DNA of 64,000 nucleotides. It comes from Panopea generosa (taxonomy: Eukaryota; Mollusca; Bivalvia; Adapedonta; Hiatellidae). The translations under genes and the position numbers were made by a program. The stretch lies in contig CM055895.1 of NCBI GenBank assembly GCA_029582155.1, positions 59,931,078 through 59,995,077 on the forward strand. Direction: 5' to 3'. Below are positions 50,301-60,300 of the stretch, piece after piece (the first letter of the stretch is position 1; each line of letters opens with the position of its first letter). The notes under the pieces were generated by a model. That model did not search any database and was not told where the DNA came from. It saw only the letters and a list, made by a program, of their open reading frames with translations.

Positions 50301-51608
50301 ATCAGGTGAGGCTTAGAAAAAAAAACAGGACGAGGCTCTGCCGAATATGGTATTCTCTATAAGACATGTTTAAGTAAGTCTCGACATAAGTGTAGGTTAT
50401 ATAAGGGAAAGATGACAGTAAAGAAATAATCAAGTCTTTATCACAATCTATATCAGACTTTAACAGGTGATTGTCTACCAAAGTGTAGATGCGATGTGTG
50501 CTCTGCAGAGAAGGACGGGTAGACTTGACGATTAAATCAAATCTACAGGTACAAGTGCACCACATAAACGGATCAATGTTACAATACCTGTACACTAGGG
50601 GAAAGGTGCATAGGTTGGGTTATTGTAAAAAAACTCTTTTTTAAGATTGAAAACTTTTGAAAGAGCATTATCTGATTACACTAAGCACTCCGCTTTAACC
50701 ACTGTTGTATATGATATATATATCTTCTTCCGCAATGATGAAACGATTTTTAATCAGTATGTACTGTCCATGCGTAAAACGTATCTGTGTCGGTGTCCGT
50801 CATTATCGGATTTTATTTCATATTATCGGGACATAGTCTGGCAATGTTCAAATGGTGTCTGGCAAAGCTTATACGTGTATGTGACGTTTCTTTTCAAAGT
50901 AACACACTAGGCAGTTTTGATAAATGTTAGTAACTGTCATTATATACATCTACGAGCAGTTTTGATAAATGTTAGTAACTGTCATTATATACATCTACGG
51001 AGCCCCCCCTTTTTATTTGACCATTAAATAGCAATAGCCCATCAGTTACGTACAAAGTTGTTATGTTTATTTTATGTTTGCTCTAAGTTAACCGCCTTGT
51101 GCAGAAAAGTTTACCTTATACAAAAGTGTTATAAAGTGTATCATCAGTTTGCATAAGAAGGTCACTTTCTTGAATGTGCGTTCTTCACCCCCAGGGGTGT
51201 AGTACACGCTGACGATGTTAATGGGTTCAACGAGATCTCGCATGTAAAGTAAAGGTTACACACTACAATCAATCAATAAACGGTTAAACCAGTCCCAGCG
51301 TTAATATTGAGCGTATTTTATGTATGTACAAATGTCATTGTTTCAATTTATTTTTCAAGTAATAGCGTTATGAAAGTTTGCATAGCGATTCGTTATCATA
51401 GCATACTACAAATGAATAAAAATAAATGCTTACCTGTTATAAACACGGCTTTCTTTTCCGAATTGACCTTTTTCACGTTAGGAGCGGTGAAGTAAATAGT
51501 CAGTCCGAAACCTACCATCAGAGTTATAGCCAGATAAAAGCATCCGCAAGCTATAGTTATCGCAGCTAGCGCCGCCAGAACAGCAAGAAACACTCTATTC
51601 CCGTCCAT
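28756..51608 (-). CDS. membrane-anchored short-chain dehydrogenase/reductase (RDH / 17-beta-HSD / BDH-like), 5 exons
   Basis: Minus-strand exons 51608-51434, 33974-33762, 31939-31757, 30571-30439 and 29134-28756 join in phase to give 360 residues, within the usual range for this SDR branch. Residues 6-40 are hydrophobic, predicting one or two membrane segments. The Rossmann cofactor motif TGCDSGFG is at 58-65, NNAG at 136-139, the structural Asn of DVNVFG at 161, catalytic Ser at 188 (INVASLAG) and YSMSK at 201-205, 13 residues after the serine as the family requires. IEPGLYKT follows near 230-236. The C-terminal segment with IRYVPSVSF resembles retinol, 17-beta-hydroxysteroid and 3-hydroxybutyrate dehydrogenases, so it should oxidise or reduce a hydroxyl/keto group with NAD(P). 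The exact substrate cannot be told. The last 25 residues are Ser-rich and atypical. Intron 1 is 17.5 kb and filled with satellites. The gene converges on the symporter gene. Confidence 0.92.
29777..30438. other. unduplicated part of SDR intron 4
   Basis: Intron sequence between the edge of the duplication and exon 4. No coding signal or recognisable repeat apart from short AT-rich stretches. Confidence 0.5.
30439..30571 (-). CDS. SDR exon 4 (YxxxK active site)
   Basis: Acceptor TATCTTGCAG, donor TACAA|GTAGGT, phase 1 to 2. Residues 191-234 include AAYSMSKKACIAFSDALRIE with active-site Tyr201 and Lys205, then VVTIEPGLY. Reading past the donor would give an immediate TAG, which confirms the splice position. 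It was found by translating between the neighbouring exons because the open frame is short. Confidence 0.9.
31757..31939 (-). CDS. SDR exon 3 (NNAG and catalytic Ser)
   Basis: Acceptor TATATTTCAG, donor GCTG|GTAAGA, phase 1 to 1. Residues 130-190 include LWAIVNNAGIG, RIMDVNVFG and GRIINVASLA, with the catalytic serine at 188. Confidence 0.92.
32305..32354. repeat. (TGCG)n microsatellite in SDR intron 2
   Basis: About 12 perfect TGCG units. Alternating purine-pyrimidine GC-rich repeats of this kind can adopt Z-DNA. Confidence 0.95.
33762..33974 (-). CDS. SDR exon 2 (cofactor-binding motif)
   Basis: Acceptor GTTGTTGCAG, donor AATG|GTGAGA, phase 1 to 1. Residues 59-129 hold GCDSGFG, the second beta strand with GFTVFAGCL, and the VIPVDVTD motif whose aspartate contacts the adenine in this family. 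Confidence 0.92.
34282..34413. mobile_element. MITE-like element, family 2, copy 2
   Basis: Left end TGAGGCCCTCCCATGGGGGG and right end CCCCTGGGAGAGCGTCACTT are imperfect inverses. The inside repeats CCCTGGATCTCTGAAAGTAA. It matches 13717-13928 but lacks part of the centre. Confidence 0.6.
34414..37503. other. SDR intron 1, no recognisable gene
   Basis: AT-rich intron sequence. Short open frames at 35166-35366 (-), 36310-36498 (-) and 37047-37283 (+) show no family resemblance or splice-site support. Confidence 0.4.
37504..37700. mobile_element. MITE family 3 with 26-bp terminal inverted repeats
   Basis: The left terminus (37504-37529, GACTTTATGCTATGGAGTGG...) and right terminus (37675-37700) are reverse complements over 26 bases with one mismatch. 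The element is 197 bp and non-coding. ACG flanks both sides closely (CACGG before, ACG after), a possible target-site duplication. It lies in intron 1 of the SDR gene. No second copy was seen in the window. Confidence 0.8.
38775..41860. repeat. 41-bp satellite array, about 75 copies, in SDR intron 1
   Basis: The unit is TGACCGTTAAACGGTACTCC followed by TTGGAATCCATACCCTAGACC (or AGATC). Each carries the 13-bp dyad ACCGTTNAACGGT. Variants with GTTCAACGG or GTTTAACGG and small indels are interspersed; a few units gain GAC (TGACGACCGTT at 39191 and 39235). Flanks are unrelated sequence. Confidence 0.97.
42060..47095. repeat. 45/46-bp satellite array, about 110 copies, in SDR intron 1
   Basis: The unit is AGTGGTCTATGTAATGTCTA followed by GACCCATTCTATGTAAATATGTGCC. 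Three subtypes are arranged in blocks: 45 bp with AAATATGTGCC, 46 bp with AAAATGTGTGCC, and an edge type with CTGTAAATCCACGCCAATGT. Higher-order repeats are visible: 180 bp near 42480-42840 and about 548 bp from about 43905 to 45140. Because 45 is divisible by three, long open frames with a 15-residue period arise (for example 42206-42898); these are not genes. Confidence 0.97.
47096..47893. other. SDR intron 1, no recognisable gene
   Basis: Unique AT-rich sequence between the 45-bp satellite and a MITE. Nothing recognised. Confidence 0.45.
47894..48074 (+). mobile_element. MITE family 1, copy 3 (best preserved)
   Basis: The ends are TA-CAGTTAAACCTGTCTAAAG and ACAGGTTTTACTG-TA, giving inverted repeats with an intact TA at both sides. 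Internal blocks GCAGCCAGTCAAGGGAAGGA and GACAGGTTGTTGTTTAATAC match copies 1 and 2. Confidence 0.82.
48483..48690 (+). mobile_element. tRNA-derived SINE, full length
   Basis: The head GCGGGGCGGTAGTCTAATGG with ATACAGTGTTGGCC is A-box-like and GGGTTCGATTCCCC is a good B box. The core is CTTAGTACTGGTTCTTCCCA. The 3' end is TAAGCTCTGAGCTTTCATTG, then AATCGAGCTAAAATAAATTT. A reverse copy is at 57178-57362. Confidence 0.85.
48691..49700. other. SDR intron 1, no recognisable gene
   Basis: AT-rich intron sequence without supported features. Confidence 0.4.
49701..49756 (+). mobile_element. MITE family 1, copy 4 (56-bp internally deleted)
   Basis: It starts TA-CAGTCAAACATGTCTTAAG, continues CAGCCAGTCAATGGAAGGAG and closes in GTGGTTTGACTG-TA. 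Both terminal inverted repeats and flanking TA are kept while about 125 bases of the interior are missing. Confidence 0.75.
49757..50910. other. SDR intron 1, no recognisable gene
   Basis: Open frames at 49750-49980 (+), 50302-50595 (-) and 50647-50910 (+) resemble nothing I know and lack splice support in a consistent arrangement. Confidence 0.4.
50911..51000. repeat. 45-bp exact tandem duplication
   Basis: GCAGTTTTGATAAATGTTAG... at 50911-50955 is repeated at 50956-51000 without an evident mismatch until the last base or two. It lies about 430 bp from SDR exon 1, in intron 1. Confidence 0.92.
51434..51608 (-). CDS. SDR exon 1
   Basis: ATG at 51608; donor ACAG|GTAAGC, phase 1. It encodes residues 1-58: MDGNR, a long alanine- and leucine-rich hydrophobic stretch, a second hydrophobic run (LMVGFGLTIYF) and AVFIT, which leads into the cofactor motif completed in exon 2. 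Confidence 0.88.
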
Positions 51609-54057
51609 GGCTATAGCAGATCTGACTAGAGTAATGTGTCGCTCTAGATAGTGTACCGATTGTAGTAAAGTTAGTTAGTTGTGTACCGTGTTTACATTCT
51701 AGTTGCGATACGAATTTCTAAATCTTCTGATATATAAAATAAGACATGCTCTGCTTAAAGTGTGTATATCTGTTTTATTTGGGGAAATGTTTAAACACCT
51801 GCGCATTATCGAAATATGTCACCTCAAAGTTTTCATCGTCTTGTCGTGTTTTGTGTATTCGATAATACTATAACTGGTGAATTTGCAATAAATATTAAAG
51901 GGCCTCGGCTTATATCAATGTTCTAAATACAAACTCATGTTTACTATGTCATCTTGTTTTATTTGAAAAAGCTAGGACGCATTTCATTCGTATACGTAAA
52001 GTAATTACAGTGTTATATGTAAATGTACATGTGCGGTTACGGTCCACGTTGATAATATATATAAAATTATAATTATGTTTGTGTGTGTATTCGACGGTAA
52101 CTGGTCTGAACGAATATCTTCGCTATATTGAGTTCTTGAATTGTTATTTTATAGTCGTTCACATATTAACCTCATTTATAAGGACCTACTAATATTAGTG
52201 ATGCGTAGAAATTTAAAATAACAATATTTCATTTTGATGACCGTCATTTATGTACACATTAAATGGAAGGAACATATGGCATTTTGATAAGTATTTATTT
52301 AACTGTTTGTAAAAGTATATATATCTACATGATGTAAATATGAATTTAAAACATTTCCAGTACGCATACAGACCCCTAGTTACATTATATATGAGTAATT
52401 GAATGGACATAACTTTGGTGAATGTTTGAAAAAAACTTTTAAATATGACAAATAGTGTAAAATAAATTTCAGTTTTTACATTATGATAAATAATCCAAGC
52501 AATTGTATTGTTCTATAAGTTAACTAATATTTTCAATACTAGATATAAACTAAACTAATGTTTATGCCGGTTTCTAGGAAAATTCTTAATGAAGAACCAG
52601 AGAGTAAAACTTTGAGATTATTGTATAAATCGTAGATGTAAATACTAATGTGAGGCATGGATATGTGCAAACAATATCAACATTTGACGTTTGTCGTCTC
52701 ACACCACTATTACATTTCCCATAGGACTCCATTGTAACACTTATGTCCAAAACACATTGAAATAAAAAAACAAAACTGCAGCACGTGTCTGGGCTCAAAT
52801 GTTTTACTGGTTTTCACTGGTTAAAGATCTGCAATTATAAAAGAAAAAAGAATACCTTGACCAGGTTGTTTAATGATTTTTTAAATTCAATGATTTTGTG
52901 ATACCTGTCAATTTCCAGAGTAATGATATGTCAACAATTCACCCAGGATGCGGTTCGAACCAACCACTCTAAATGACTAGGACACATAAATAACTGCAAC
53001 ACAAAGCCTTGAAAAAAAGAAGAAAAAGAGAACTTAAGTTTTATTTCTACCTCTTACATATGTAGGTCCGGAGTAAGCAAGGGAGATAACAGTGGTGTGA
53101 GTCATTGTCCCTCATACCTTACACGGAACAGCATAACTATATGTGAATGAGGATCTGAAAAATTCCCAAAAACCGTAAATTCCGTTGTTGTGAATTTAAT
53201 TACCTCCCTCTAAATTAAATATATATAAATTCACAGTATTTCTATGATCCAACGGGTTTATAAATCTGTCCTTTATATAGCATCTGAGTAGTCACGAATC
53301 CTTAACTGGATCCTACTCATAGAAAGCTATCACTTCGTGTATGTAAATTGTCCGTCCAGTCAAGATGTGTTGCATGTAAATCTATAGTATATACGTCATG
53401 GTCGACACCAAACTTTTTGGTTTGGCAGAGGCCTCGATATTGTGTCTATGGTTTGCATTGTAGCTAGGCGCGCTCGCCGTAGTCTGGTCTGTACCTTTAT
53501 GTTTTGGTTATTCACAAATAATTATATATATTGAAATGGAAGCGTAAATGTGTGTTAACGTTGTAATATCATTTTGAATTTGGAATATTGTAAACGCAGT
53601 TCAATACATATTGATTTACCAATAAGTTTAACATTCGGTTGATTAAATAAGGCGTTGGTGGACAGGTGATATGCTACATCCATTTCTGGAGACGCAAAAT
53701 ACAAAAATAACCAAGAGGTTCCTCAGTGACATACATTATGTCTTACAAGTTTGACCTTTAGTACTGAGCTGTTTCATGCAAACTAATTTTTAAAAAAAAG
53801 CAACAACAAACACTTATTGGAATATGAGAGGTTTTGCGTTCTCTTACGACAGATGAAGTGTAATGATAAAAGGTGGTTCATGCAGCCATCTATGTACGTG
53901 AGACGTTAACAACATACATCAATATGCATGCTGACCTCATGTTGACCTCGTGTGACTATTGTGTATATCATAGATGTTGTAAATTGGATTTGGCTCTAAC
54001 TCATTTGTGACGTGATTCTTCGATTACGTTTTCTTTTTTTTCTTCTTTTTTTTTTTT
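51609..54057. other. upstream of the SDR gene, no recognisable gene
   Basis: Presumed 5' untranslated and promoter region of the dehydrogenase on the minus strand. No TATA box in a defensible position could be chosen in this AT-rich sequence. A tRNA-like B-box remnant (GGTTCGAACC at 52953-52962) suggests an old SINE. Confidence 0.4.
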
Positions 54058-54266
54058 GAATGGGATTCAACGCCATTTTCAACACATTTCAGGTTATATA
54101 TGGCATATCCAGTTTTACTGGTGGAGGAAGATCTCAGACTGAGTAGAACCACCCGTCCTTCCGCAAGGAACTGGAAACTTTCTCAGATAAAGTTTTTTAC
54201 GACCTTAACGATAAGAAGTAAGTGATCTTGAGACGGCGCCTTAGACCACTAGGCCACGGAGGACAC
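54058..54266 (-). mobile_element. tRNA-derived SINE, minus strand, with poly-A tail
   Basis: On the minus strand the head is TCCGTGGCCTAGTGGTCTAA with GGCGCCGTCTCAAGATCACT, and the body ends TGTGTTGAAAATGGCGTTG. The T-rich stretch at 54032-54057 is the poly-A tail read in reverse. Confidence 0.75.
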
Positions 54267-55315
54267 TTAGTATAATATAATATAACGTGGTATAAATAAA
54301 GAAGCATTGATTAGCAAGTCAATAAAAATGAGTATATGTGTGTCATTTATTCTAAAATGATCTTTTCAAATTAATCAAAGTACAAAATACACACACGTTT
54401 ATTAGATCTAAGCCTACATGATAGAAAGTACAACATAATTTTTTTGCATGAAATTACGATAACGACAGATATCAAAGATATAAGAATATCACTGTCAGTA
54501 CACATGTATTGTACAATAAAAGGTTATATCAACCAAGTATGATGAGTTCATTGACTTCAAATCGCCAGCGGTTAAAGGTTATCTTAACTAGAATAAAGTT
54601 GTTATCATTATTGTATTTAGATTGCATGCTGGGAATACCTCGTGGTTTTGCTCTGTTTTTTTACGAAATAGGTTATATATTAACATTACATGGTACATGA
54701 GACAGGAGAATAGTGACGTTAAGTATTTTTAAAACAGAAATAAGGCAATTATACTGATATCTTTGTTGTTTCCCCCACCAAGGAGAATAACATGATTGTG
54801 GTTATAATTTAGGTCATGCACGTGCACGCAAACACACATGCGCGCACTTTTACAATATTCAATCGATTACCCACAGGCAATTCCTCCTTTGAATGAAGGA
54901 CTAAGAACTGTGCCGGGTCACAAATAGTTGTGTAACATTGATAACTGTTCAATGTTTGTTTTTTTAACCCACGTCGACCATCTACCGTAAACAGTCAGTG
55001 ACTTAATTACGTCTCTGCCTACAGTCTAACGTTTCTTAGTCCAATTAATTCATCGCTTATTTGATAACAAAATCCAGCACTGATCAGTGGAATAACGTCA
55101 TATGTTTAGCATTTTCGATCTCGGCTGTATCCGTAAACGTTCGGAAATTTCCGGACATTGTCGACTAAAATACGAAATAAAGAGACGGGTAAACGGTTAT
55201 GTTTATAAACATAACTATACCATAAACCTTGTGGTATATCACCGCAGATATGAACTATATCACTTTGCGTAATCATTTGGTGTATTCTTGGACTGTCTAC
55301 GAGGCCTAAGACACA
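54267..55315. other. no recognisable gene
   Basis: AT-rich intergenic sequence. A (CA)-rich patch lies at 54820-54850. The minus-strand frames at 55106-55575 start inside or run across a hairpin repeat and are not supported as genes. Confidence 0.4.
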
Positions 55316-55392
55316 ATCGGAACATCGCTCGGCCAATTCCGCCTACGTACGAAATAACTACTTAGGCGGAAATGGCTGAGAGATGTTCCGAT
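55316..55392. repeat. hairpin repeat family 1, copy 2
   Basis: Arm ATCGGAACATCGCTCGGCCA...CCGCCTA is followed by CGTACGAAATAACTACT and the inverse arm TAGGCGGAAATGGCTGAGAG...TTCCGAT. About 30 bp per arm, imperfectly paired. It is closely related to 21979-22087, including the loop motif TACGTACGAAAT. Confidence 0.78.
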
Positions 55393-56046
55393 GACGGTAT
55401 TTGCCGAGTATGTTCGATCAAATGTGCGAATATCATTGGACATTTTACGATAATCTGTCAGAGAGGAAACTACTGATCGGTAAATATTTTTTAAGACACG
55501 ATTTATAAGAGAGAGGTCTCGGCTGTTGTTAATCCACGAAAGACGATACAAATTCGTTAAAAAAATGCTTGTCATTCATAAACAAGTTGTTTATTTCTTT
55601 ATGATATTTTGTTACTAGTTATGCCGCTTTAAAGTTAATCAATCTTCTGACAGTAAATGTTCCGCTGAGATTAACATGATTGGTGTGGCGAGCAGATCGG
55701 TTTACACCGTAAAATCTTACCTGTTTGTGCTGTACTGTGACTGTCGAATACAATTTCAAGTATGGTTTCACAAAACGCCTCTTCTTTAAACCGTATTCAA
55801 ATACACGTAGTTTATAATTGTTTGTTAATGGGTGGGTGTATCACTCAATAAATCAATTTTTTTTCACTTCCTGTTTCTGAGCATGCCCGCCACCGATTGA
55901 AACGGATTAGTAAGGGGATTTCCCTCAATTCAATTTGATTCCAAACCCTGAAGGATTGGCGAAACATAATTAAACTCAGTGTAATTAACACACGCTAAGA
56001 TTGAAAATGTTAATTATTTGAGTGAGGATCTCTAGTTCCTTTTCTA

Positions 56047-56200
56047 TTATACGTTACACTTTTAATTTGTTCACACTGGGTTAATCACACGTTACAATTT
56101 TAATTTGTTCACACTGGGTCAATTTTACGTTACACTTTTAAATTGATCACACTTGGTCAATTATACGTTACTCTTTTAATTTGTTCACACTGGGTTAAAA
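56047..56200. repeat. 41-bp minisatellite, 4 copies
   Basis: Units of ACGTTACACTTTTAATTTGT then TCACACTGGGTTAAT. Its period equals that of the intronic 41-bp satellite but the sequence is unrelated. Confidence 0.88.
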
Positions 56201-56381
56201 CACTGCCCAAACCCTCGGCTTACAAAGAGCATTTCGAATTTATGAACAGAAATAGAAAGAAAAGTGTCTTAGGGTGGGTATGGGGGCTTACAACCATTTC
56301 CAAATATTACTAACTGAAATATCATATTAACCCTTTACTCCCTAGATACGTGTTTCCCTGCACCAATCGCAGAAGGCCTTT

Positions 56382-56448
56382 GAAAACAGTGCAGGAAGAG
56401 TTCAGATTGCTCGTAACGAGCAGTATAAACACTTCCTGCACTGTTTTC
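56382..56448. repeat. 67-bp hairpin with perfect 17-bp outer arms
   Basis: GAAAACAGTGCAGGAAG (56382-56398) is exactly reverse-complemented at 56432-56448. Inside, GCTCG-TAA-CGAGC (56409-56421) makes a second perfect stem. It directly precedes a 25-bp minisatellite. Confidence 0.88.
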
Positions 56449-56504
56449 CACTCTGCCAGTTAATATAAACATAATTCACCCAATAATTCAAAAGCCTCCT
56501 ATAT

Positions 56505-56705
56505 TACAGGTGTCCAAAGGAGTCCTTATTAGAGGTGTCCAAAGGCGTCTATATTAGAGATGTCCAAAGGCGTCTATATTAGAGGTGACCAAAGGCGTCA
56601 GTATTAGAAGTGCCCAAAGCCGTCTATATTAGAGATGTCCAAAGGCGTCTATATTAGAGGTGTCCAAAGGCGTCTATATGAGAGGTGTCCAAAGGCGTTT
56701 ATATG
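56505..56705. repeat. 25-bp minisatellite, about 8 copies
   Basis: Units of AGGTGTCCAAAGGCGTCTAT then ATTAG, with few substitutions, period 25 bp. Confidence 0.93.
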
Positions 56706-57177
56706 AAGTAAAGGGTTACAGAAAATAAAGACCTATCCTGGCAATAAAAAATGATGAAAATAAAGTAATGGGAATATTTTTTGTCATATTGTCATATATG
56801 ACCACGACTGTGAAAAATATAATGTTGTTCAAAAGATTACAATAACGTTTACATAGAACCGAACTATGGAAACTGAATAAATACTCAAATTCAAATTTAA
56901 TACGTATATCATGTTGACATGCACTTTTCAAAAATAGAGTCGAGTAAAAAAAATCACCAATACTGCCGTGTGTACTTTTGATACTTACGCAGTTTTATAT
57001 TGCCGTTTGATTCGGACATTGAAATTTAATAAGTAACTGTTTGAATTTGTTTATTTTCATTTTTCAGTAAATAAATCGACAAATACTTTAAATCAATTAA
57101 TTAAATCATTCAATGTAAAGAACTTAATTGATTACATATAACCACAATAGAGATCCCATCTTAGTTTATAGTTTATT

Positions 57178-57362
57178 CTCATTTATTTTAGCTCGATTGC
57201 GATGAAAGCTCAGAGCTTATATGAACCACTCCTCTCGAGTGCGCTTCCTGGGTCGAACAAGTACTGAGTGTTGTTTTATGAGAGGCATCGGGTCGATCGG
57301 GGGATCACACCCGCAGCCTCTGGTGTGAGCGGCCAACAATATATCCATTACACTACCGACAA
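57178..57362 (-). mobile_element. tRNA-derived SINE, minus strand
   Basis: Reverse copy of the SINE at 48483: on the plus strand it begins TTATTTTAGCTCGATTGCGA, passes CTTCCTGGGTCGAACAAGTA (core) and ends in the tRNA-like GGCCAACAATATATCCATTA. Confidence 0.82.
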
Positions 57363-60300
57363 CATCTTGCAATTGATACCCGAAAGTTGTGTGGTTTACC
57401 CAATTGCTGGTGCTGCCCAACGCTCAAAACATGCATACGCAACACCACAAAAATCAATTACCGCAATTGACTTGGTTTTAATGTCCTTAAAGAAAAGAAA
57501 AAGCATATTCTCTCACCGCCCATTGACAATACAAATATTTGAAAAATACTCTACCATTTAAAGTTCACGTTTTCTGATAACATTTCATTTTTGCGTTATC
57601 TTTCGCCTACGCTCAATATTTGAACAAACTAAAATTACACCGCGATAACGAAGACAAATATACACGTCTTTATTGCAGCACTCATTTGCGCTAAGAACAA
57701 AGGTACGGCTCGCCGAAACGTATTACGGACTTTCACTTCAAATCTAGATTAAAGAACAGATTGATATAATTTAGATTACTGATAGTCGACAATTTACACG
57801 TGTCCCTATTTATTGTACATTTCAAAGTCGACATATTTTAAAGCGATACCTAGAAATTTTGATAAATGTTCACTTAATATTTGTTTCTTAAAATACATTA
57901 CTGTATTTTCATTTCAAGATACAAATATGAAATGAAAATACCCCTTATGTTCGTTTATATTTCGGGGAAAAGGCGTGCTACTGCTAAATGCACCCTTGGT
58001 AATCTATGAAAATTAATGCAATTTCATCAGTTTTTACCGGTATAAGTGTTTGATTGAGTGATAGCTGCATCACCACGTCCAACGTATACGTTACATAAAT
58101 GACAACTACGTCGCATTTACGGTGATAACTACACACGGTAAACCGATACTTCTTGTTATTTTTGTGCACGCGGTAAGCCAGTGAGGTGGGAAAACCCTTT
58201 TATTTTCGTATTATTATTACGTTTTTAAATCAAAGTTATACCGATACGAGCGGCATTATATTTAAGTTTCAAGCGAACAAATTTAGGCTTTAATGGTGTG
58301 TAGCTTCATTAAGGTGCCGGATCACCGGAACTATTAATTTTAACAGTAAATGTGATCAATTTATTTAAAACTGGCATACTCGTTTAACTGAGTCAACACG
58401 CGCAGTCTTTTACAATATTATTATTAATCTTAGATTTCAGCCTTATTTTAATTGTATCAAACTTGTCAAGTTTTGACTCTCGTTGCATCGATTAGAAGTA
58501 GAGGCAGGCCGTTGGATACGACCAATTAGAACACCATTTGACGAACGAAAGTGCAGAGTATGTAATAAATAAAAGGATTAATAAATAAAAGAATGAATAT
58601 CATTTTATTATTGAATATGTGCTATATTCCGATCTGAGAAAAGTTTATATAAAGAAATAGTATTGCCTTACATTATTAATTTGTTAAATTGAGTACAATA
58701 AACAAAACTTAGTACTTTTATACTAAAAGCATTTCAAATAAGAAATATAACCATATATTTATGATTCACATGTATTTTCAATTACAATATTTATGGTAGG
58801 TAAGATCATATTGCATTATATTTGCTTTCTGACATGACTTTTGAATATTATTACTGTTATGCATACCACCTTCTCTACTTTCACCCTTGCTTAAATTTAA
58901 AGTTACATGTATTTGAAATGATGTACATGTATACCATGAAAAGAAAATTGTAACTGTTTATTATCATTTATAAACCACTGTCTGTCATATATTTGTACAT
59001 ATATCATGTACCAGATGGGCCTGCGCGCCTGTTGAATATTGGAAATAAAAACTATCATATCATATAATGTCGATGCGACATTTAACGTTACCACAGAATG
59101 ATATATCCTAGCAAGAGTGCTTCTTTAATACAACATTAATTGTTTTTGTTTTCACTGTGGTCATATTTTCATTGATGTTGGAGCTTTTCAATTATGGGCA
59201 GGGGCAGCCTGAGAAGAGAGTGTACGAGGATGTATGAGAAAGTATATGCTGGCCCAACTAACTTGAACATTAAACGGGTCACTACATTGGTCACCTGTGT
59301 TTCAGTGAACTGTACCGAAAACAAGCGAAAGGCAAAAATATGGACGGTTTTGTATCGGAGAAAGTATATAGAACATGAGTAAGCACACTCCAGAATGAAA
59401 GACAGTAAACTTAGAGAAACAGACTAATACTGGAATGTACAGAATAAAAAGCTTTAGGATGAAGAACGAGAGTTTTAGCAGACAAATATGAAAGCAGAAT
59501 GGAGTACTAATAGTGTTTGAAAAAAACAGTTATCAAAAATGAAACCCACATTAAATATGGACACAAATCGGTTTATTCAAACACAAGAACAGAAAGTTAT
59601 ATTATTAGACATAAGAAAAATAGAGAAAAGACAGCAAAAGGCTCTCAATCCTCCACGGCCGGCTTTTTTTTATTGAAACTGTTACCGGTATCCAACTGAC
59701 ACACTTGAAAAATACTCGAGTATGTCAACTTATAGCAACTACATAATTCCAATATCTCTCGCAATCCTGTGATGTAGAAGTATACATGTGTTTGTATGAA
59801 AAGCGATATTGTTATGCTAAGGTATCGGACATGTTGAAGTAGTTATTCTATTATAGTGTCCTGTTTAATTTTACAGGAGGCACAATCACAACTTTGCTAG
59901 GGGTGTCAGGGGGCATGATGTCACGAAAAGATATTTAGCTCGTTGCATGCATTTTCTACATTTTTCTGATATTTCAGATATTTTAAGCCGTTCAAATCTA
60001 TAACACAAACAACATTTTATACAATTGCCCATTTTTACACTATTACCTTAAATACACATTGGTGGCTTTTTAGACCCGACATAACAGTACATATCAATTC
60101 TTGATAATACTCTGTAAGACAATTATTTGCTGGGTATTATGATACATTCATACTGCATATATTATATGCGAAGGATATGTTATATTTTTGCAAGAGTAAT
60201 TCATATTTTGGGAATTATTTTTACAAAAACACTAATAAACATGTGAAACTCCACAAATTCTACAGTAGGCAAGTGCTTCCGTCTGCCTCGGTGCGGCTAA

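Noticed and set aside
55106..55575. Minus-strand open frames of 76 and 89 residues
   Set aside because: They begin in or run through the hairpin repeat at 55316-55392 and resemble no protein family.
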